Positions 9,877 through 17,092 are shown, counted from the stretch's first letter. The stretch: 17,778 nucleotides of DNA from Bacteroidota bacterium (GCA_021796135.1 JAJYOQ010000027.1:1-17778); one strand, 5' to 3'. A program made the numbers and translations. Notes: generated by a model not told the origin, from the sequence alone.

Positions 9877-11562
9877 TCATTTTCTAACAAACACAAACTG
9901 TCCGCCTTCATCACCTGCATCTCTAATTGCCTGCATTTCCGGTGTCTGTTCTGAATTATTTGTCACTGCTATTTTGAAATCGTTAAATAATTGTGAGGAA
10001 TCCCAAAATTTATAGGGAGCATTTTTTAAGGATTTCAGCAGATAATAAGCGAAAACTGAATGACCGTCTTTACCAGCATCGGTCACTTCTTCTAAACCTC
10101 CAGAGGTAATAGCATCCTTGCTTGGCTTTCTATAAACATCCCTGTAATATTTATCCATATTATTTGGATCAAAAGGAATACTTTCCGTAGATGGGCCTCT
10201 GAATATATCTCCCGCAAAACAAGCATCACTTATTAGTAAAGTGTGCTTTGCTGGAATACCGCCTATATATGTTTTAACGTCACTGTTTGAAATGTAACCT
10301 GCCGTTGAATTGGTTGTTGCATCAACCGGTACCCAGAATCCCTTGTTAAGTATCTTGTTGAACTGACCATGACCAGAATAATAGATTAATACATTATCTT
10401 CGGGCTTAGTGTTTGTAGTCAGCCAGTCTAAGTCATTAATTATGTTTGTCCGAGTTGCTTTTTTATCCAATAAAGTTATTACGGTATCAAAAACATAATC
10501 ATTTTTTAAGACTTCGGATAAACTCTCAGCATCGTGCACTGCATTATTTAAATGTGGCCAATGACCCGTGTAAGAATCAATACCAATAATTAAAGCTATA
10601 TATCTACCTGCGGTAAGAATTGATTCTAAATTTCTGTCGATATAAAAAGTATCGATTGTCGTGACATTATAAACGTTTGCTGCTTTGACAATAATTTGGT
10701 TCTTACCAAGATGAAGGTAATAGTCAATATCAAATTCTCCTGTAGGTAATAGATTTGCTTGCATATCATTCACTGAAACACTCTTAACTCCATTTTCATC
10801 AACTGCTACACCTCTAATTTTAACGACTTCCTTTTTACTTACCATCTCAATTCCTCTTTCTGCAGGAGGATCAATAATCCTTATAACAGGTCCAGCTAAT
10901 ACCGGTCTATATGTTACAATAATAGAGGTATCAGAAAAGTTATTGTGGTTATCATAAACGCGAATATTTATTTGATTTCTTCCGGACGATAAGTTATAGT
11001 TATAGAAAAATTCATTGTTTGTTAAAAGTGTAGCCTTATTATTATTTACAAGTATCTTATTAATTCCGTTTGGGGATGATGCTATTCCATGGACAGCAAT
11101 AGATTTTTCATTTACAAGAAAATCTTTCCCTGGGCGAACATTAGGTTCAATTATTTCTACTATAGGTTTTGTTTCTACAAGTATATATTTAATATAGAAT
11201 AAATAGAGGCTTGTTTTCCTGTGTACATTTTCAGCCCTTAATGTTATAGCATTTAAACCTTTAGAGAGATTTGTAAAATAGGAATATTGATTATCACCAT
11301 TAAGCTGAATATTTGTGTTATTAACAAATAACTTTATCCCGGGATAATCATCTTTAACTATTCCGCTAATTGTAATTTGATTATTATATACAGTCAGTGT
11401 ATCTCCGTTATTTACTCTCGGACTATAAATAGTTATTAAGGGAGAATTGTATTCAACTGCTTTCGGCTGAGGCAATAGACTTCCGGTTTGAGTTGTTCCC
11501 TGATATTGAGCTGACACCTTGATAACCAAAATGATGATAAAAAAAATGATTGTTTTTTTCAT
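9877..11562 (-). CDS. Secreted caspase-family (C14) peptidase with N-terminal Ig-like domains
   Basis: 561 residues. A signal peptide (about 1-18, ending VSAQ) predicts export to the periplasm or beyond; there is no T9SS sorting domain. Residues about 40-310 hold three similar beta-sandwich modules, each opening with a short hydrophobic strand before a Pro (ITIYSPR, VEIIEP, IRIIDP) and containing a V-N-N-type strand and an LxxGxNxI motif. The caspase fold starts at GRYIALIIGID (319) and shows the catalytic dyad: His398 in YYSGHG and Cys448 in LLISDACFAGD, with the conserved Asp446 before it. Bacterial C14 enzymes with such motifs often cut after basic residues; specificity here is unknown. 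The start is preceded by AGAGGA. It lies 23 bp after the small membrane-protein gene and 75 bp before the giant gene. Some relatives elsewhere carry a DUF4384 partner in the same chain; here that domain sits on the papain-type protein two genes upstream. Confidence 0.9.
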   Translation of the reverse strand: MKKTIIFFIIILVIKVSAQYQGTTQTGSLLPQPKAVEYNSPLITIYSPRVNNGDTLTVYNNQITISGIVKDDYPGIKLFVNNTNIQLNGDNQYSYFTNLSKGLNAITLRAENVHRKTSLYLFYIKYILVETKPIVEIIEPNVRPGKDFLVNEKSIAVHGIASSPNGINKILVNNNKATLLTNNEFFYNYNLSSGRNQINIRVYDNHNNFSDTSIIVTYRPVLAGPVIRIIDPPAERGIEMVSKKEVVKIRGVAVDENGVKSVSVNDMQANLLPTGEFDIDYYLHLGKNQIIVKAANVYNVTTIDTFYIDRNLESILTAGRYIALIIGIDSYTGHWPHLNNAVHDAESLSEVLKNDYVFDTVITLLDKKATRTNIINDLDWLTTNTKPEDNVLIYYSGHGQFNKILNKGFWVPVDATTNSTAGYISNSDVKTYIGGIPAKHTLLISDACFAGDIFRGPSTESIPFDPNNMDKYYRDVYRKPSKDAITSGGLEEVTDAGKDGHSVFAYYLLKSLKNAPYKFWDSSQLFNDFKIAVTNNSEQTPEMQAIRDAGDEGGQFVFVRK

Positions 11563-11585
11563 GACTAATTCCTCTTAAAAAATTA

Positions 11586-12092
11586 TTATGGTCTGCTCGG
11601 CGGTGATGCAAAGCCGCCTGTTGTTGGTGTAGTTGAGGCTGTGGTTGGAGATTTCTTGTTTAAAAGTAATACTGCAGCCGCTCCACCGCCTAATAAAATA
11701 GTGCCTACATAAGTATACCAAGCAATTCCGCCTGAGCTTTCTTTTGGAATTTCATCGGCAAATATTTGAAAATAAAAATCATTTCCCTGAAGGGATTTCT
11801 TTTCATTTTCATTAAGTGTCCAAATTATTTCATCTTGTTTGTTGGCAAAATTTCCAACTCCTATACTGCCTGATAAGTTTTCAGGAATATAAGAAAAACT
11901 AGCATCATTTTTCTTTTTAAGATTTATGCTAACTTTGTATTGCAAATCATTCTTACCAGCAAAGGTATAGTGAATGAATATTTGCCCGTTTGAATATTCA
12001 AAGTTTGCCTTGATATTTTGTTGGGCTGTTAGTTTATTCGGCAAGAATAAAAGAATTATGGAAATTAACAGAATAAATTTGTTGTTTTTCAT
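11586..12092 (-). CDS. Small exported beta-domain protein with C-terminal membrane anchor
   Basis: 168 residues, not recognised as a named family. Seen directly: a signal peptide 1-23 ending LTAQQ; a beta-rich region about 25-112 with alternating strands (FEYSNGQIFIHYTF, YKVSINLKKK, IIWTLNE, FYFQIFADE) that looks like a single Ig-like or jelly-roll domain; one membrane segment about 123-144 with a Gly/Ala core (LLGGGAAAVLLL); and a short tail rich in Thr, Pro and Ser ending PPSRP. The predicted topology is domain outside the inner membrane, tail inside. AGAGG lies 4 nt before the ATG and supports the start. It sits between the two peptidase genes (38 bp after C1, 23 bp before C14), so it may be an adaptor or substrate for one of them; that is inference. 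Confidence 0.8.
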   Translation of the reverse strand: MKNNKFILLISIILLFLPNKLTAQQNIKANFEYSNGQIFIHYTFAGKNDLQYKVSINLKKKNDASFSYIPENLSGSIGVGNFANKQDEIIWTLNENEKKSLQGNDFYFQIFADEIPKESSGGIAWYTYVGTILLGGGAAAVLLLNKKSPTTASTTPTTGGFASPPSRP

Positions 12093-12130
12093 AAAACCTC
12101 TATAAAAATTATTTCTTCATCTTTATAATT

Positions 12131-13501
12131 CTATTTATTAAACTCTACCAATATTGGGACTATTTCTTTGCCGTCACTAATAGCATTAAATTTTATTTTC
12201 CCTCGATCATCAATTTTTATATTATCGTTATCAACCATTTGATCCTTCAATTGGCTGATTATTTTATCATAAAAAGTCCCGGATTCTTTTTCAAATCCTG
12301 TCATAATTTTATCAATATCTAAACTTACCTTCGAATAAAGAAAAACATAATATGATTTTCCCTCTGCTGTATCAATCATATTATAATGGTCTTCATCCGG
12401 TATTGCAATATTATTTTGTCTATAAGGAAGATATGCAACCATTTTTTCATTGAAAGGAAATATTTTATATGTTTTGAAATTGTTATTTGCACTAAATGCA
12501 TATACATAAGCGGGTTCTTCATTATTAATTCTTAACTCAAATAAAGTTCCGGCTGGATAATATTTATCCATTTCAAAATATCTTCCGTTAAAATGTGACT
12601 TCATTGGCTGTTCATTGCTGAGCCGGAAGTTCAGTTCCCCTGATAAATCAGGAACATTAGCCGGGATATTATCTTTATCCAGTACCTCAAATCCGAGCTT
12701 GCAGAAAACTTCAAAATCAGAGTACTTTATCCATGTAAATCCTTTATTTCCCCAGTTTACGCCCCAACTATTTATTATTTCAAATGCTCCATTATATTTA
12801 TTATCATCATAACCAATGATAGTCAATGCATGACCCGGGAATAAATTTGATTTATACTCCTCTTTATCCGGCTGCCAGAGATCGCCTGCTCTATCAAAAG
12901 ATGGAGGGCAAAGCATCGCAATTACGACTGGTCTATTATTAGATATACTTTTTTTTACAAATACTGTTTTATCCAGAGTGGTTCTGTTAATTATTTCACG
13001 ATATTCGATTATTCTATATTTGGAAGCTAATATTGAATCCTTTGAATTAACATTTCTATTACAGTCATAGGTAAATTCACTAAGCTTTTCGCATCCTTCT
13101 TTTTTCAAAATTTCTAGGCCTGCTAATAAGGACGTACCTGAGCTGCAATTTTTTTCAAATCTTATCTGATTATAAATAAACGAAGGTGAAAAGACATTTT
13201 CATTTATTTCCCTTTTATTCCATTTATAACGAATTGCTTCCAGAATAGTTCTTGCTGCATAAGCGCTTGCCCAGCCGACACATGTGCTATATGAACCCTG
13301 ATTGCCCGGCGTGGGCGCAAATTCTTTTAATGAATATTTTTCCGGAAGATTGCTATAATCACCCCTCATTAAGGGTGCAGCTATTGGGCTATTTACGTAA
13401 AGACTATCATCTAATAATAATCCCTTACCAAATTGCTGTGCAAAATTTATTTGAGCTAGAAGTATGAATGAATATATTAAATATTGTAAAAAATATTTCA
13501 T
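12131..13501 (-). CDS. Secreted papain-family (C1) cysteine peptidase with DUF4384-like C-terminal domain
   Basis: 456 residues. Signal peptide 1-21 (core YLIYSFILLAQINF). The peptidase domain spans about 55-275 and shows all papain landmarks: oxyanion Gln68 and nucleophile Cys74 in NQGSYSTCVGWA, His224 in GHALTIIGYDD and Asn244 in INSWG. Only about 45 residues lie between the signal peptide and the Gln, too short for a standard inhibitory propeptide. From about 285 to 415 a second domain (GTLFELRINNEEPAYVYAFS, then YKIFPF, IAIPDE, and YVFLYSK) looks like DUF4384, a domain often paired with caspase-family proteins. A tail rich in charged residues follows. The start is only 3 bp after the FecR/TPR stop and has no good Shine-Dalgarno, so translation is probably coupled. 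Likely role: envelope proteolysis; substrate unknown. Confidence 0.88.
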   Translation of the reverse strand: MKYFLQYLIYSFILLAQINFAQQFGKGLLLDDSLYVNSPIAAPLMRGDYSNLPEKYSLKEFAPTPGNQGSYSTCVGWASAYAARTILEAIRYKWNKREINENVFSPSFIYNQIRFEKNCSSGTSLLAGLEILKKEGCEKLSEFTYDCNRNVNSKDSILASKYRIIEYREIINRTTLDKTVFVKKSISNNRPVVIAMLCPPSFDRAGDLWQPDKEEYKSNLFPGHALTIIGYDDNKYNGAFEIINSWGVNWGNKGFTWIKYSDFEVFCKLGFEVLDKDNIPANVPDLSGELNFRLSNEQPMKSHFNGRYFEMDKYYPAGTLFELRINNEEPAYVYAFSANNNFKTYKIFPFNEKMVAYLPYRQNNIAIPDEDHYNMIDTAEGKSYYVFLYSKVSLDIDKIMTGFEKESGTFYDKIISQLKDQMVDNDNIKIDDRGKIKFNAISDGKEIVPILVEFNK

Positions 13502-13504
13502 TTA

Positions 13505-14464
13505 TTACTGTAATTGTGAATTAATTTCAAGTGCTTTTCTAATTAGACCTAATCTATAATATACATTTTCTAAAAGTTTTTTGTAATCAATATTTTGCGG
13601 GTCTAAAACAACTGCTCTTTCATAAGATTTTATCATATCTATGTTTAGGTTATTTCGCGAGTAAAAAGATGCTAATATTATTTGTTTCAAGGACGAATCA
13701 ATATCACCTAAATCTTTATTAAGCAAGTCAAGCGAATCTTTTATTTCGAAAACTTTAGATAACGGCAGCCAAACGAAATCATTGGTATCTGATGCAAATT
13801 TCATATCACTCGTATAAATCATCCATTTGTAAAGAGTTCCTCGATGAAGATTCAAGTTATCAAGGTTAAAAGTTATAGAAGTATCATTACATTCTTTCAT
13901 GTATAATGTAATATCAGGTTCTCCGATAAGCTTAAAAATATAAGTATTGTTTTTAGCAGATGGATACCAGTTAAACGTTACCAATGAATCAATATAATTT
14001 GTGCTCTGCGGGACAGCATAGTCAATTGAACTAATGCCGCTTCTAACTACTTCTCCCAAGGTATGCATATTATTCAAATCATTTTCAGTCTGAACGAATT
14101 GAGCTAAAACAAAGTTTGCAAACTTTTTATTAACTGATGATTTTTGTTGACCAGCTAATTCGATCAGTTTTTTTGTTGAATATTGACCAGGTGAGTTTAT
14201 GTTTAATGTGTGACCATCTTTGTATACAAGATTTACAAATGAATTATTATTAATTCTTAATATATCATTTTCATATATCTTATCTCCCGCAATCAAGTTA
14301 ACTTCTTTACTACTTCTAACTATTTTATTATTACCTTTAGAAGATAAAGCTATAAACTCAATTCCTTGAGAATAGATAATGCCTGATAAAAATATCATCA
14401 CAATCAGCGAGAATAAAAGCTTTTTCCCTTGATGATTTATTCTATCCTTTGCTTTAGGTATCAT
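13505..14464 (-). CDS. FecR-like domain protein with C-terminal TPR
   Basis: 319 residues from the ATG at 14464. I prefer this start: it gives a 15-residue basic n-region (MIPKAKDRINHQGKK) followed by the hydrophobic core LLFSLIVMIFLSGIIYSQG, and AGGCGA precedes it. The ATG at 14506 (or TTG at 14509) would give an unusually long n-region and has no Shine-Dalgarno. Residues about 42-100 resemble the extracytoplasmic FecR domain (VNLIAGDKIYENDILRINN, then VYKDGHTLNI and GQYSTKKL). A middle beta domain (about 155-240, FNWYPSAKNNTYIFKLIG) is typical of Bacteroidota FecR-type proteins. The end (about 255-315) has one or two TPR-like helix pairs (YERAVVLDPQNIDYKKLL). There is no FecA/TonB or sigma factor gene nearby, so classical iron signalling is not supported. 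Placed between CHASE2 (67 bp) and the C1 peptidase (3 bp). Confidence 0.75.
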   Translation of the reverse strand: MIPKAKDRINHQGKKLLFSLIVMIFLSGIIYSQGIEFIALSSKGNNKIVRSSKEVNLIAGDKIYENDILRINNNSFVNLVYKDGHTLNINSPGQYSTKKLIELAGQQKSSVNKKFANFVLAQFVQTENDLNNMHTLGEVVRSGISSIDYAVPQSTNYIDSLVTFNWYPSAKNNTYIFKLIGEPDITLYMKECNDTSITFNLDNLNLHRGTLYKWMIYTSDMKFASDTNDFVWLPLSKVFEIKDSLDLLNKDLGDIDSSLKQIILASFYSRNNLNIDMIKSYERAVVLDPQNIDYKKLLENVYYRLGLIRKALEINSQLQ

Positions 14465-14531
14465 TAATTCGCCTAATGATTTATTCTGAAAATAAGTTAT
14501 AATCATCAAAATATCAACTAAAATATAATAA

Positions 14532-15719
14532 TTAAACTATTTTCATGTGTTTTTGTCTGAGTTTTTGAATATGTTCGGCAATAATTTCGTAAATAGTCTG
14601 TGCATTTGATATAAGCACAATAGATGCAAGCATAAGAGTTATACTAATTTTAAAGTGAAACCTAATGAATATTTCTAAATCGATAAATAATAATAATATA
14701 AATTCTACTGTTTTTGTAATTACTCCTGCGAGATTTAGCCAATCAATCTTTATTTCCTTTATTAGATTTAGAATAACAACATTTAGATAACAAAGAACCA
14801 TTGCTAATAACAATTCAATCCATGAAGGAAAAGAATTTATATAATCTTTATCCAATATCATTGAGATAATATTTGCATGAATTACAACCCCATACATATC
14901 AGGAACTGTTTTACCGGCATAATTTTTATTTAATGGTGTATAATATATATCCTCCAAAATTCTGTTTGAAGGATAAGAACCAAGGAAGCCAAGAAGAACA
15001 ATTTTATTCCTAATAAAATATGCATTATCAAGATTTTCAGGATTTGTCCCGTCTATATAGAAAAACTTATCCGCATTACCACGATAGTTTATGGTTTCAA
15101 AATCGTTTTTTCGCTGAAGCAGATAATTATAAGAAACAGGATCATACAATTTCACAATTTGAACCGCAAAAGCATTTACTAAAGAATCTCTGACATTTGA
15201 GCGTGGTTTAAATAATCTGACAGTAGTTAAACTTGATGCATCTTTGCTTGGCAAATTAGCATATCCTGCAAAGGAATTATTGCTGAACCTTGATATTGAT
15301 GATGCTAAATTTTCATATTGCTTTTTATTTTTGTTATAATCTCCTAGATTATTCACCAAAACAGTATTTCCATCCAAGTTTATAGCATCTTCTAATAGCG
15401 AATCACTTATAGGATCCTTATTCTCTTTAAAGAAAGCATCAATCCCGACAACTTTCGGGTTAAAATTTTTAATTTTGGTGATAAGGTTAGCTAACTCTAG
15501 CCTATTAAGATAACCAATGTTGACAATAACTATATTAGTATCTGCGGCTCGGTCGTTATTTAGTTTTGAAAAAGCAATATCGTTTAAGTCAAAATCATAA
15601 AGTGCATTTCTTAACGGATTAAATAACCCTAGATTCACCGGAAGCAACGAGAATAACCATATAATTACGAAAACAATTATTGTAATGAAGAAATATTTTA
15701 GTTTGAAAAAAGCTTTCAT
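14532..15719 (-). CDS. CHASE2 domain membrane protein without output domain
   Basis: 395 residues. N-terminal membrane anchor about 10-28; a large extracytoplasmic domain about 29-297 with CHASE2 hallmarks (IVIVNIGY strand, KVVGIDAFF, NKIVLLGFLG, then DIYYTPLN and MYGVVIHANIISMIL); three closely spaced C-terminal membrane helices about 298-319, 328-347 and 356-373; then a short basic cytoplasmic tail (HIQKLRQKHMKIV). CHASE2 is an extracellular sensory domain normally followed by a kinase, cyclase or, in cyanobacteria, a CHAT peptidase. Here nothing follows, and no frameshifted remainder is visible downstream: the FecR/TPR gene begins within 67 bp. First gene of the six-gene run. The ligand is unknown. 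The signal could pass through the tail or through envelope partners encoded next door, which is inference. Confidence 0.85.
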   Translation of the reverse strand: MKAFFKLKYFFITIIVFVIIWLFSLLPVNLGLFNPLRNALYDFDLNDIAFSKLNNDRAADTNIVIVNIGYLNRLELANLITKIKNFNPKVVGIDAFFKENKDPISDSLLEDAINLDGNTVLVNNLGDYNKNKKQYENLASSISRFSNNSFAGYANLPSKDASSLTTVRLFKPRSNVRDSLVNAFAVQIVKLYDPVSYNYLLQRKNDFETINYRGNADKFFYIDGTNPENLDNAYFIRNKIVLLGFLGSYPSNRILEDIYYTPLNKNYAGKTVPDMYGVVIHANIISMILDKDYINSFPSWIELLLAMVLCYLNVVILNLIKEIKIDWLNLAGVITKTVEFILLLFIDLEIFIRFHFKISITLMLASIVLISNAQTIYEIIAEHIQKLRQKHMKIV

Positions 15720-16248
15720 TTTATTTTTTAGTCATATTAATTTTGCCTCAATAACAATTCAAATAAATGTTTTTCTTTATCATATAAAAATCCCTTCTAA
15801 GTTATTAAACAAAATAAAATTGATAACCTTATGAAGTAGTTTTCATGCTTCCACTTATTATATTTTATATAACACACGAAAACTTATTGAGAATTTCCCC
15901 TCAACCGGAAAGTTCGGAATAAGTGCTTATAAAATAACGAATTAAATAATTAACTGTCAAGAAAATAATTCTCAAATGAACAAATATAAAGACAAGGATT
16001 TCGAAAATTAGTAATAGGAGAAAATTTAATCTTCACTATCAATACTTTTAGGGCACTTCTAAAAACTAACAATTAAACTTGATGTATTTTGTAAACTCAT
16101 TATATTCAAAAAACGGGATAATTATTATTGAATATTTTCGTTTTATATCCCCAAGCTCAATCGGGACTTCACAAAAGCGCGATGCCCCTTAGCTCCACGC
16201 TATACTCATAATCAATAAGTACAGAAAAAAATATTGTACTAAAAATAC
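15720..16248. other. Intergenic region between divergent units, no gene recognised
   Basis: About 530 bp of mostly AT-rich DNA separating the minus-strand operon from the toxin-antitoxin pair; promoters for the operon must lie here. On the minus strand just before CHASE2 are two mini reading frames: 11 codons at 15748-15783 (MIKKNIYLNCY, preceded by GAAGGG) and 4 codons at 15721-15735. Around 16152-16200 is a patch distinctly richer in G+C than its surroundings. 16110-16115 and 16139-16144 form a 6-bp inverted repeat (AAAACG/CGTTTT). I see no tRNA, rRNA, long repeat or convincing consensus promoter for CHASE2. Confidence 0.5.
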
Positions 16249-16277
16249 TTGATATATATCTCAATATGAGATATATT
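16249..16277 (+). promoter_or_regulatory. Promoter of the higBA operon
   Basis: TTGATA (16249-16254), a 17-nt spacer and TATATT (16272-16277) form a near-consensus sigma70-type promoter. The same bases also fit the Bacteroidota -33/-7 pattern: TTG at 16249-16251, 20 nt, then TATATTTG at 16272-16279. Both readings place transcription start near 16283-16286, on or next to the toxin ATG at 16283, so the transcript would be leaderless or nearly so. Confidence 0.6.
16254..16276. promoter_or_regulatory. Operator-like perfect inverted repeat over the higBA promoter
   Basis: ATATATCTCA (16254-16263), a 3-nt spacer ATA, then TGAGATATAT (16267-16276): a perfect 10-bp inverted repeat. It fills the spacer between the -35 and -10 elements and covers most of the -10. 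HigA antitoxins carry a DNA-binding HTH and repress their own operon, so this is the likely HigA or HigBA binding site. Confidence 0.7.
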
Positions 16278-16282
16278 TGTTT

Positions 16283-16570
16283 ATGCATATAATCTCAAGA
16301 AAAAGGTTGTTGGAATTTGGTAAAAGATATCCGGACTCAACAGAACCGATGGATAGATGGTATAGGATTGTAAAGAATAGTAATTATAATTCTTTTGCAG
16401 AGCTAAGGAAAACATTTCCTCAAGCGGACCAAGTTGGGAATTTTATAGTTTTTAATATTGGCGGGAATAAATATAGGATTATAGCCTATATAGTATTCTC
16501 TGCAAAACGAATTTATATTCGTCATGTCTTAACTCATGCAGAATATGATAAAGAAAAATGGAAGGTATAA
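16283..16570 (+). CDS. higB: HigB-family toxin (RelE-like mRNA interferase)
   Basis: 95 residues from the ATG at 16283; the TTG two codons earlier overlaps the -10 element and is unlikely. The family is known to cleave mRNA at the ribosome, blocking growth when free of antitoxin. The whole length matches the HigB_toxin pattern: MHIISRKRLLEF at the start, then WYRIVKN, FAELRKTFPQADQVGN, VFNIGGNKYRIIAYI and the C-terminal YIRHVLTHAEYDKEKW with the conserved Arg/His residues present. Length is normal for the family, with no truncation. It precedes the antitoxin gene (toxin first, typical for HigBA) with 2 nt between stop and the antitoxin ATG I prefer. Unrelated in function to the peptidase operon, but it marks the right edge of the AT-rich central region. 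Confidence 0.92.
   Translation: MHIISRKRLLEFGKRYPDSTEPMDRWYRIVKNSNYNSFAELRKTFPQADQVGNFIVFNIGGNKYRIIAYIVFSAKRIYIRHVLTHAEYDKEKWKV
16560..16565 (+). promoter_or_regulatory. Shine-Dalgarno GGAAGG that decides the HigA start
   Basis: GGAAGG inside the end of the toxin gene lies 7 nt before the ATG at 16573. The earlier in-frame ATG at 16558 overlaps this site and has only AAAGAAAA before it, so 16573 is the better start. Confidence 0.55.
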
Positions 16571-16572
16571 AA

Positions 16573-16992
16573 ATGATAAAAGTGAAAAATGAGATAAAAA
16601 GAGCCATTAGAGTATGGCCTTCAATATCTAATGTATTGTCAACCATCCATACTGAGGTGCAATATAATAAAATGGTTAATATGCTTGATGAGTTGATTGA
16701 TGAAGTAAACAAAAAAGCTGACCCGGTAAAGGAATCTTTTATTGATACTCTCGGAACATTGATTAAAGATTATGAAGATAGAAATTTTGAAGAACCCAAA
16801 GGTGATTCGAAAGGAGTTTTGAAATATCTATTAGATGAACATGGATTGAGTCAAAGCGAATTGCAAGAAATTGGTAGCCAGGGTGTTGTTTCAGAAATTC
16901 TAAACGGGAAGAGGAAACTTAATTTAAGACAGGTTGTAGCTTTAAGTAAGAGATTTTCGGTCTCTCCATCTGTCTTTATCGATAATAATTAA
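16573..16992 (+). CDS. higA: HigA-family antitoxin with C-terminal XRE-type HTH
   Basis: 139 residues from 16573 (144 if 16558 is used). It neutralises HigB by binding and is expected to repress the operon. An N-terminal helical region (about 1-72, including VQYNKMVNMLDELIDEVNKK) probably contacts the toxin. The C-terminal 80-130 is an HTH: GVLKYLLDEHGLSQSELQEI, then the recognition segment SQGVVSEILNGKRKLNLRQV, ending with SVSPSVFID. This matches the larger HigA type (COG5499-like) rather than the short VapI type. Co-transcribed with the toxin from the promoter at 16249; no intrinsic terminator is visible before the next gene. Confidence 0.9.
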   Translation: MIKVKNEIKRAIRVWPSISNVLSTIHTEVQYNKMVNMLDELIDEVNKKADPVKESFIDTLGTLIKDYEDRNFEEPKGDSKGVLKYLLDEHGLSQSELQEIGSQGVVSEILNGKRKLNLRQVVALSKRFSVSPSVFIDNN

Positions 16993-17061
16993 GTTCTAAC
17001 TTTTATGATTCAAAATCGTCAAAACAAATTATAATTATGCTTTATAAAGTCAATTAGCTAT

Positions 17062-17075
17062 TTTAACATGTTAAA
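17062..17075. repeat. 14-bp perfect palindrome upstream of the PfkB kinase gene
   Basis: TTTAACATGTTAAA, centred about 35 nt before the TTG start, followed by TTTTT. A second palindrome, CTTTATAAAG, lies at 17040-17049. Either could be an operator, but AT-rich palindromes of this size arise by chance in such DNA. Confidence 0.3.
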
Positions 17076-17092
17076 TTTTTACATATTTCCGC

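Noticed and set aside
13505..14464. Classical FecR iron-signalling anti-sigma factor
   Set aside because: There is no FecI-type sigma factor or TonB receptor gene beside it, and the protein has a signal peptide plus TPR rather than the usual cytoplasmic anti-sigma segment.
14507..14509. TTG at 14509 as the start of the FecR-like gene
   Set aside because: It has no ribosome-binding site and is followed at once by an ATG; the ATG at 14464 gives a normal signal peptide.
16051..16068. GGGCACTTCTAAAAA looks like the terminal inverted repeat of an insertion sequence
   Set aside because: No matching inverted copy occurs elsewhere in the window and no transposase fragment is nearby, so a single short resemblance is not enough.
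16254..16276. Palindrome as an intrinsic terminator
   Set aside because: It has no T-run and low stem stability, and it coincides exactly with promoter elements, so an operator is the better explanation.
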